Origin: Kiritimatiellia bacterium
GTDB taxonomy: Bacteria; Verrucomicrobiota; Kiritimatiellia; PWTM01
DNA length: 64,000 nucleotides
Assembly: GCA_026417735.1 (NCBI GenBank)
Contig: JAOACR010000021.1
Span: forward strand, 1-64,000
Direction of reading: 5' to 3'
Shown: positions 58,241-64,000 of the stretch, in pieces
Layout: every line of letters starts with the position of its first letter
How positions within the stretch are numbered: the stretch's first letter is position 1
Notes under the pieces: generated by a model
Databases searched by the model: none
Told to the model about the DNA's origin: nothing
Seen by the model: the letters and a program-made list of their open reading frames with translations, nothing else
Program-made: the position numbers and the translations under genes

Positions 58241-61200
58241 TCAGCGCGGACTTTCGACGGTGCGCAATTGGGTCGCCAGCGCCCGCAGCTCGGCGTCGTC
58301 CGGCGCAATCCTCAGCGCACGGTGCACCACCTCCGCGGCTCGGTTGGTCTGTCCCGCCGCGAGCAGTGCGCGGGCCAGCGTGTCGAGGTGGACTGCTGAG
58401 TTTGGTTCGAGCGCCACCGCGCGCGTGGCAAGATCCAGCGCCCTGCCGGTGTCGCCGAGGTGGAGGCGGCACCATGCCAGATCGTTGAGGATCGCGGCGT
58501 CGTCGGGCGCGCTGCGCCGGGCGACCTCGAGCGCTGCCGCGGCGTCTTCCCATCGGCCTTCCGCGATCAGCAGGCTTGCCCAGATGTGGTTGGCGCGGGG
58601 ATGGCCCGGCCGGAGGCGGAGAAGTCGGGCCGCGTGCTCCCGCGCGCGGTCTGAACGCCGTTCGGCGACATCGAGGGCGAGCAGCACATCCCAGGCGGGC
58701 CCGAAGGCGGGATGACGCGCGACGACCTGCTCGATGATTTCCCGGGCTTCCGCGGTACGGCCTTCCCCCGCGAGTGCGTCCGCGAGAACCGTTTCCAGCC
58801 ACGGGATGCGCAGATTTCTTGATCGAAGACTGTCAACGGTTCGGCGGAGGGCGGCGATGTCGCCGGCTTTTGCCGCGACGAAGCCGTTTGCGATGTGCGC
58901 GGCGCGGTCGTCCGGTGAATCGGCGAGGCGGCGGGTGAGAATGCCGCGGGCGGTCGCGACATCGCCCGTCATCGCAGCGAGGAGCGCCTCGTAGACCGGC
59001 AGTGTTGGTGGTTGCCGGTTGCGCAACGAATGCGCCACTGCGACCGCGGATGTCACGTCGCCGGCGTTGAGCGCGGCAAGCCCGGCGGCGAGCTGCAGCT
59101 CGATGCGATCCGGGTGTTGCTCGGCCAGCTGTTGGAACAATGCGCGGCTCTGCGCCACGTTGCCGCGGCCCTCGAGGACCGCGGCCATCGCAAGCTGAAC
59201 GGCAGGGGCATCTGACTCGTGGCGCAGGTCAATGAGATCCGACAGCGCGAAGTCGAGCAGGCCGGAGCGAGCCGCCAAAGCGCTTCTGCGGTATTGAAGG
59301 TTCGGATCGCGGATGAGGCCGTTCCACCGCGCGGCCGCGACCCGATCAAAGGCGGGGCGTTGTGCGAGCCAACGCTCGAGATCCTGTTGGGCCCTTTCCG
59401 CCGACGGGTGTCCCAGATCGCGGGCCAATCTGGCCCGGTTGTGCCGGGCGCTGAACTGCTCCGCATCGAGGGCGGCAGCGGCGTCGAACGCGGTCAACGC
59501 TTCGGCGGAGCGGCCGATCTCTTCGAGCATGAATCCGAAGTCGTTCAGCAGCCGGCTCGAATGGCGCCGCAACCAAACCGCGTAGGGTTCGAACGCGCGG
59601 GGCAGCCGGTCCAGCCGTGCGAAGGCGGCGGCCAACTGTGAGGTCCATGCTGGGAAGCCGGCCCATCGCGCGGCGAGTGTGGACGCATCCAGTGCGGCGA
59701 CGCCGCGGTAGGACAGGCGAGCGGGCAGCGCGGTCCATCCGCCGAGGCGCCAGAGTTCGGGCAGATCCAGTGTGACGACGCGGCCGGTGACCGAGGGGTC
59801 CCGAACGAACCAGTCCGCGAGGAGCGCGTCGAGACCGGCGGGTGCGAGTCCGCGAGCGCGGGGGTCGTCGGCGAAGATGTCCGCCACATAGCGCAGGTAC
59901 ACTGGATGGCGGCCCAGTTGGACGTTGAGGAATCGCAGGTCCGGCCGTTCGCTGCGGGCGCGCACGGTGAGTAACGGCTCGAGCGGCGATGCCAACACGA
60001 CCCGTTCGGACCCTTCGAGCTCCTCGAGCACGTTGCTCGCAAACTGGTCGAACGGCGTGGAGTCACAGAGGGCGACCTGCCGTAGGTGGCGACCGGCTGC
60101 GGCGCCGAACGAAAGCACCATTGCCGCCGTGTAAGCGACCGCGGCCTTGCGGCGGCGCGCGGGCGTGAGGTCGAGGCGGGCGAGCGGGCCGGGCAGATCC
60201 CGGCGGTCGAGGTCGTGCAGGAAAAGGCGGATCAGACCGGCGGCGGCGGCGGCGGTCCACAGTGCCATCACCCCGTAGGGAACGACGAGCAGCGGCGAGG
60301 CCTGAAAAATTGGCCAGGGTGCGAAGGGTGCATCGAAGGCGACGGAGACCGCGACGGCGGACACCAGCAACAGTGAGGCTGCGGCCGGCCCGCGTCGCTC
60401 GGGCCGCTCGCCGGCGAAGGCGGCGACCACCAACGCGCCGGGCAGACCCACGCACAGCGCCGGTAGCAGCCAGCCGACCGGGGGGATCGCGGTCCGTACC
60501 GCACGGAGTTGAGCCCGCAACACTTCCCGCAACGCGGGGCCGAACGATTCGGCGTCCGCCCAAGCTGCAGCGGCTTCGCGCTGGAAAATTGCGGCGCGAA
60601 CGACCCAGGGCGCCAGCAATGCGCCCAGCAGGATGGCGCCCGCGATCAGCGGCACGCGGATGGCGAGGTGGCCCCGGGACGCATCCGGCATGAACGGCAG
60701 CACGAGATCCCGATGGGCGAGCAGAAGCAGCGTCAGCCACGGGAGGAGCACCGGCCACAGGAACCATGTGCCGGGGGATTCAGCGGAGGCCAATCCGAGC
60801 AGCGCGGCGGCCGCGTACAGTCGCCGGCGTTTCCCGCTGCGGCCGTAGGCGGCCGCCAGACCCACACCTCCCAGCCAGAGCACTGTGGTTAACGCGGCGG
60901 GGTGACAACGAGTGGCAATAAACAGAAAGGGAAACGATCCGGCTCCCAACAGCACCGCCAGGATGGCCGGCACATGTGCCAGTTGTGGCGTGTCCAGCGG
61001 CGGAGCGGGGGATTCTTTGTCGCTGGAGTCGTCCGGAGCGGTCTGGGGAGGCGGGCATGCCGCGGTGCTGGTTCGAAACATCGCGGCGAGGTGGAACAAC
61101 AGCGCGGCGGCGGCGGCTCCGACCACGACGTTGAATCCGTTCAGTGTGCGAATGAAGAGTGGGAAAGGGAGACGCTGGGCGATCCGGACGACGCTTTCCC

Positions 61201-61435
61201 ACAGCGGGTGCGTGAGTGATGGCAGCGGTCCCCGTCCGCCGATCACGGCGATGGTCTCCGCCGGTTCACCGGGGAACAGTCCGGGACACATCACGCAGGC
61301 CAACAACACCAGTGCAGTGCCGCCCACGGCCGCCACCCATGCGCCGTGGTGCGGTGGCAATGGTCGTGGGGGTAGTCGTGTTACGGGATTGGCAACAGCG
61401 ATCGGTGGAATGCTCGCGCCGGTGTTCACCGACAT
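58241..61435 (-). CDS. Membrane DUF2723-like protein with C-terminal TPR repeats
   Basis: 1064 residues from ATG 61435, which shares one base with the stop of the upstream methyltransferase (TGATG). The N-terminal half has about ten membrane segments. Its start resembles DUF2723 (CPGLFPGEPAETIAVIGG, THPLWESVVRIAQRLPFPLF, IRTLNGFNVVVGAAAAALLF), a family related to protein mannosyltransferases, with acidic residues in the first loop. From about residue 620 to the end it is a TPR array: repeats such as SAEALTAFDAAAALDAEQFS, GRWEDAAAALEVARRSAPDD and NRAAEVVHRALRIAPDDAEL. It may transfer or flip sugars at the inner membrane, with the TPR part binding a partner protein; this is inference from the domains. 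Confidence 0.75.
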   Translation of the reverse strand: MSVNTGASIPPIAVANPVTRLPPRPLPPHHGAWVAAVGGTALVLLACVMCPGLFPGEPAETIAVIGGRGPLPSLTHPLWESVVRIAQRLPFPLFIRTLNGFNVVVGAAAAALLFHLAAMFRTSTAACPPPQTAPDDSSDKESPAPPLDTPQLAHVPAILAVLLGAGSFPFLFIATRCHPAALTTVLWLGGVGLAAAYGRSGKRRRLYAAAALLGLASAESPGTWFLWPVLLPWLTLLLLAHRDLVLPFMPDASRGHLAIRVPLIAGAILLGALLAPWVVRAAIFQREAAAAWADAESFGPALREVLRAQLRAVRTAIPPVGWLLPALCVGLPGALVVAAFAGERPERRGPAAASLLLVSAVAVSVAFDAPFAPWPIFQASPLLVVPYGVMALWTAAAAAGLIRLFLHDLDRRDLPGPLARLDLTPARRRKAAVAYTAAMVLSFGAAAGRHLRQVALCDSTPFDQFASNVLEELEGSERVVLASPLEPLLTVRARSERPDLRFLNVQLGRHPVYLRYVADIFADDPRARGLAPAGLDALLADWFVRDPSVTGRVVTLDLPELWRLGGWTALPARLSYRGVAALDASTLAARWAGFPAWTSQLAAAFARLDRLPRAFEPYAVWLRRHSSRLLNDFGFMLEEIGRSAEALTAFDAAAALDAEQFSARHNRARLARDLGHPSAERAQQDLERWLAQRPAFDRVAAARWNGLIRDPNLQYRRSALAARSGLLDFALSDLIDLRHESDAPAVQLAMAAVLEGRGNVAQSRALFQQLAEQHPDRIELQLAAGLAALNAGDVTSAVAVAHSLRNRQPPTLPVYEALLAAMTGDVATARGILTRRLADSPDDRAAHIANGFVAAKAGDIAALRRTVDSLRSRNLRIPWLETVLADALAGEGRTAEAREIIEQVVARHPAFGPAWDVLLALDVAERRSDRAREHAARLLRLRPGHPRANHIWASLLIAEGRWEDAAAALEVARRSAPDDAAILNDLAWCRLHLGDTGRALDLATRAVALEPNSAVHLDTLARALLAAGQTNRAAEVVHRALRIAPDDAELRALATQLRTVESPR

Positions 61436-62502
61436 CAGAGGGCCGTGCTCCGCGCTGCAGGGAGAGCCGCTTCGATGCGCCAGTAGGGGAGGGCGGTCGC
61501 GCAACGCCGTTCTCGGATGTTCCATCCCAGACGTTCAAGCAATCCGGCGATTTCCTGCACGCTCCACACCCGTCCCTGCGGGCTGGTGAGCCGCATGTTC
61601 AGCGAAAAGAGTGCCGCCATCGGATCAGCACGGTCTCCGCTGCTCATGAGGTCCACGATGATCAGCCGGCCGTTGGGTTCGAGATGAACGCGGAGACGGT
61701 CGAACAGATCGGCGGCACTCTCTGGCGACTCCTGATGCAGCGTGCCGCAGAAGAGAATCGCCTCATAGGGCCCCCCCCACTCGCGATGCTGCCGGTAGTC
61801 GGCGGGAAGAAAGCAGAGGCGGCTCGCGGCGGGGGAGGCGGCATGGAGTTCGCGGGCGATTTCGAGGACGGGCGGAAGGTCGCTGAGGGTGATCCGGAGG
61901 CGGGGATCGCGTTCGGCGAGCAGACGGCTCAGCGTACCGGGGCCGGCGCCGACATCCAGGAGGGTTTCGACGGGCCCGGGGTCGGCCAGCGGCAGCAGCT
62001 GGTCGGCGAGCGCCATGGCGCGGCTATGCATCGCCAGCACGAAGCGGCGGGTCTGGTCCGTGTCGCCACCCAGATGACGTCCCGGCTCCGAGGGGGGGCG
62101 GCCGGTGCGGACTGCGTGCGCGAGCCGGGCCCACAGCGGAAACAAATCGCGATTGATTGCGAGCGCAGGCAGGAGCGAACGCGGCGAGTCCGGGTTCAGA
62201 TAGACCTGGAGTTCCTGAGCCGGTTGCCATCCGAGCGGTGTGGTGTGGACGACGCTCAGCGCCGCCAGGGCGCGGAGCAAGTCTTCCAGGTGCGGCCGGC
62301 TGCACCCGCATCGGTCGGCGATATCGGCGGTGGTTCGGGCGCCGGCGGCGATCGCCTCGAAAACGCCCAGCTCGACTGCGGCGACCAACGCGGCAGACGC
62401 CCAGTAACCGGTGGCGAGGTTCATCAGACGGGTGAGGCCCTCGTCGGTTCCGTCGAGGGCACGGGCGTTGGTGGGGCGGTGGGTCGTCGTCACGTCCCGC
62501 AT
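61435..62502 (-). CDS. SAM-dependent O-methyltransferase-like protein
   Basis: 355 residues from ATG 62502, or 352 from GTG 62493, which fits the promoter better. The N-terminal winged-helix dimerisation domain reads YWASAALVAAVELGVFEAIA, CGCSRPHLEDLLRALAAL and PLGWQPAQ. The SAM-binding fold follows: VETLLDVGAGPGTLSRLLAE (motif I), ITLSDLPPVLEIAREL, FLPADYRQH, AILFCGTLHQES and RLIIVDLMS. This is the plan of the HIOMT/carminomycin-type O-methyltransferases. The His in LFCGTLHQES matches the usual catalytic base position. It starts the minus-strand unit with the DUF2723-TPR gene. The acceptor is unknown. Confidence 0.85.
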   Translation of the reverse strand: MRDVTTTHRPTNARALDGTDEGLTRLMNLATGYWASAALVAAVELGVFEAIAAGARTTADIADRCGCSRPHLEDLLRALAALSVVHTTPLGWQPAQELQVYLNPDSPRSLLPALAINRDLFPLWARLAHAVRTGRPPSEPGRHLGGDTDQTRRFVLAMHSRAMALADQLLPLADPGPVETLLDVGAGPGTLSRLLAERDPRLRITLSDLPPVLEIARELHAASPAASRLCFLPADYRQHREWGGPYEAILFCGTLHQESPESAADLFDRLRVHLEPNGRLIIVDLMSSGDRADPMAALFSLNMRLTSPQGRVWSVQEIAGLLERLGWNIRERRCATALPYWRIEAALPAARSTAL

Positions 62503-62529
62503 TCTAGTGGCCTACCGTCGGGGCTCCAA
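62501..62529 (-). promoter_or_regulatory. Sigma-70 promoter for the methyltransferase gene
   Basis: Minus strand TTGGAG (62529-62524), 17 bases, TAGAAT (62506-62501). The start would fall at about 62494, one base before an in-frame GTG (62493-62491). The ATG 62502 lies inside the -10 box. Confidence 0.5.
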
Positions 62530-62605
62530 ACAGGTTGGTTGAGTGTGAAGGTTCGTGATGCTCTGCCAGAAAGGGGCGGCGTCACGGCCGGCCCGTTCCA
62601 ATCGT

Positions 62606-62634
62606 GTGACAGCGACCGTGGGGAGGGGTATAAG
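62606..62634 (+). promoter_or_regulatory. Sigma-70 promoter for the N-acetylglutamate synthase gene
   Basis: GTGACA (62606-62611), 17 bases, TATAAG (62629-62634). Transcription should start at or within a base of ATG 62640, so the mRNA is probably leaderless. Confidence 0.6.
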
Positions 62635-62639
62635 AGGGC

Positions 62640-63764
62640 ATGCTGTTGTCCACGACGCTGCGACTTTTTCTCGACGGTCTGGGGCGCCGCGAAGAGTACG
62701 AGTACTATCTGCGCAAGTTTCAGACCGCACCGGGCACGTGTTTTGCGGCGATCGTGCCGGATGACACCGCAGTCGCGGAGTTTCTGCAGGCGGTGGAGTT
62801 TGACCTGCAGTTTCTGCTGAAGCTGGAGTTGACCCCGATTGTGCTGTTGTGCGGCCGTGAGGCGGCGGCGGCGGCGCGCGCGATGGAGTCGGCAGTGCCT
62901 GCCCTGATGCGATGGGCGCCGGCCGCTGGGGAAGGTTGGACGCGCGGCACGGCGGACCGTCTGGCGGAGTGTCGTGCGCGGCGCGGGGGGCTGATCCTGG
63001 AGATGCCGGCGCGAAGCCGGCTCGAAGCGCTGCTGCCCATGATTCCGGACCTCGTGCGCCGCGTCCAGTGGCTCCGGAGCCGCGGCATGTTCCGCGCGGT
63101 GGACGGTACTCCGGTCACACTGCACCTGTTGCAGGGCGAAAATGATCAGGAGCTTTCGGCCGACGATGCCGCCGACGAGGCGCTGTGTGTGGCGAGCGCG
63201 GCGCTGGACCGATATCCGTCACTGCATTTTTCGGTTGCGTCGCCGCTGGACCTTCTGCGGGAGCTGTTCACAGTGCGGGGCCGCGGAACGGTGATCCGGC
63301 GCGGCAGTCGGATCCTTCACGCATGCTGTTTGGAGGGGGTTGACGTGCACCGGCTGGTGGCTGTGCTCGAAGAAGCGTTTGGGCGGCGGCTGATCCGCCG
63401 AGAATGGTTGGCAGCGGTCAGCGATGTGTACTACGAGGAGCAGTACCGCGGGGCGGCGGTGCTCGAGCGCCATCCCGCAGGGCGCTATGTGTCGAAATTT
63501 GCGGTCGGTATGGCCGCACGGGGGGAGGGTCTTGCGCAGGAGCTGTGGCATCGGCTCCGGCGCGAACACGCCGCGTTGTTTTGGCGTTCGCGCGCCGACA
63601 ATCCCATCAACGGATGGTATGACCAGCAGGCAGAGGGACGGCTACGGGGTGCGCGATGGCATATATTTTGGCGCGGAGTCCGTATCGAAGACATTCCTCG
63701 CATTGTGGAGTACTGTTACAGTCGCCCACCGGACTTCGAGGAGGGGGGGGCGGGCGGTGCTTGA
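62640..63764 (+). CDS. Vertebrate-type N-acetylglutamate synthase (degenerate kinase fold plus NAT domain)
   Basis: 374 residues from ATG 62640. The C-terminal NAT (DUF619) domain is clear: RYVSKFAVGMAARGEGLAQE, LWHRLRREHAALFWRSRADN, PINGWYDQQAEG and RWHIFWRGV. This is the acetyl-CoA-binding domain of the N-acetylglutamate synthases found in animals, fungi and the bifunctional Xanthomonas enzyme. The N-terminal 220 residues follow the amino-acid-kinase fold and include the linker VASPLDLLRELFTVRGRGTV, but the Lys and Gly-rich ATP motif is missing, so kinase activity is unlikely. It would make N-acetylglutamate for arginine synthesis. It stands alone, divergent from the methyltransferase, with a probable leaderless mRNA. 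Confidence 0.85.
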   Translation: MLLSTTLRLFLDGLGRREEYEYYLRKFQTAPGTCFAAIVPDDTAVAEFLQAVEFDLQFLLKLELTPIVLLCGREAAAAARAMESAVPALMRWAPAAGEGWTRGTADRLAECRARRGGLILEMPARSRLEALLPMIPDLVRRVQWLRSRGMFRAVDGTPVTLHLLQGENDQELSADDAADEALCVASAALDRYPSLHFSVASPLDLLRELFTVRGRGTVIRRGSRILHACCLEGVDVHRLVAVLEEAFGRRLIRREWLAAVSDVYYEEQYRGAAVLERHPAGRYVSKFAVGMAARGEGLAQELWHRLRREHAALFWRSRADNPINGWYDQQAEGRLRGARWHIFWRGVRIEDIPRIVEYCYSRPPDFEEGGAGGA

Positions 63765-63803
63765 GCGAGGGATGGCGCCGAGGGGAGAGAGGGGCGGATG
63801 TCG

Positions 63804-64000
63804 TCAGGGGGGCTGGGGCGCCCCGTTGGGTTCTCGCGGATCAAGACCTAGGAGGCGGGCGGTTCGCTCGACATGGGATCCGCGCCAGTAGAGGCGATCG
63901 CAGCTCTCGCACCGCCACAGAGAGGGGTGACGTTCGCGCACTCGGGGCGGTAGCCGCGCTTCCATCGCAGGGGATGGATCGGCGGGTACGAGCGGGTGGT
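63804..64000 (-). CDS. Mut7-C (DUF82) domain protein, C-terminal part
   Basis: The frame runs off the right edge on the minus strand; 65 codons are visible before TGA 63806-63804. The text AMEARLPPRVRERHPSLWRC continues with CESCDRLYWRGSHVERTARL. This is the C-terminal zinc-ribbon pattern of Mut7-C proteins (RLPPRV, WRC..C..YWRGSH..R), related to PIN-type RNases; the family's usual zinc site has four Cys, two of which (WRCESC) are visible and two probably lie upstream. The catalytic Asp residues would be outside the window. It is convergent with the N-acetylglutamate synthase gene, 39 bases away. Confidence 0.8.
   Translation of the reverse strand, partial: HPLVPADPSPAMEARLPPRVRERHPSLWRCESCDRLYWRGSHVERTARLLGLDPREPNGAPQPP

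Overview
The window is GC-rich, densely coded bacterial chromosome. Several traits point to the PVC group (Verrucomicrobiota/Kiritimatiellota-like), although no rRNA is present to settle this: a PEP-CTERM secreted protein, Tat-exported Gfo/Idh/MocA and TIM-barrel sugar proteins, a DUF2723-TPR membrane protein, a ribosomal cluster without rpmD (L30), and an EF-Tu with a non-canonical switch I. Promoters read as ordinary sigma-70 types (TTGnnn, 16-18 bases, TAGAAT/TATnnT). Four-base GTGA or ATGA stop/start overlaps are very common, so many neighbouring genes are probably translationally coupled.

Layout. 1-0.85 kb: the end of a type I restriction HsdR gene coupled to an M48/DUF45 metallopeptidase. 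0.92-1.95 kb: a secreted protein gene broken by one frameshift and a 13-G tract. 1.96-6.64 kb: a tight five-gene run (PsiE-like protein, family-6 DNA glycosylase, thioredoxin-fold protein, tandem SGNH hydrolase, GIY-YIG protein); the last three are coupled and each carries a fold that has lost catalytic residues. 6.7-10.8 kb: larB-larC coupled to a secreted beta-helix protein. 10.8-14.6 kb: PEP-CTERM protein, then a divergent pair of Tat-exported sugar proteins. 14.5-19.3 kb (minus): ROK sugar kinase, ppx and ppk as one coupled operon. 19.4-24.4 kb: an EEP hydrolase, then a PfkB sugar kinase with 6-phosphogluconate dehydrogenase, and a proton antiporter. 24.4-25.75 kb: 1.3 kb without a convincing gene but with several perfect inverted repeats.

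25.7-57.0 kb is one very long translation/transcription cluster on the plus strand: promoter, tRNA-Thr, tuf, rpmG, tRNA-Trp, secE, nusG, rplKAJL, rpoBC, rpsLG, fusA, S10-spc-alpha genes through secY, adk, map, infA, rpmJ, rpsMKD, rpoA and rplQ. Two extra sigma-70 promoters lie inside it, before rpsL and before rplV. 57.1-62.5 kb (minus): an LptF/LptG permease, a DUF2723-TPR protein and a methyltransferase. 62.6-63.8 kb: a vertebrate-type N-acetylglutamate synthase. The window ends inside a Mut7-C protein on the minus strand.

The most unusual points are: the run of three coupled genes with apparently inactivated catalytic folds (3.0-6.6 kb); promoters whose predicted start sites fall on or next to start codons (LptF/G, methyltransferase, N-acetylglutamate synthase, EEP), implying leaderless mRNAs; the divergent IF-1 and EF-Tu; and the structured gene-free block before the tuf operon.
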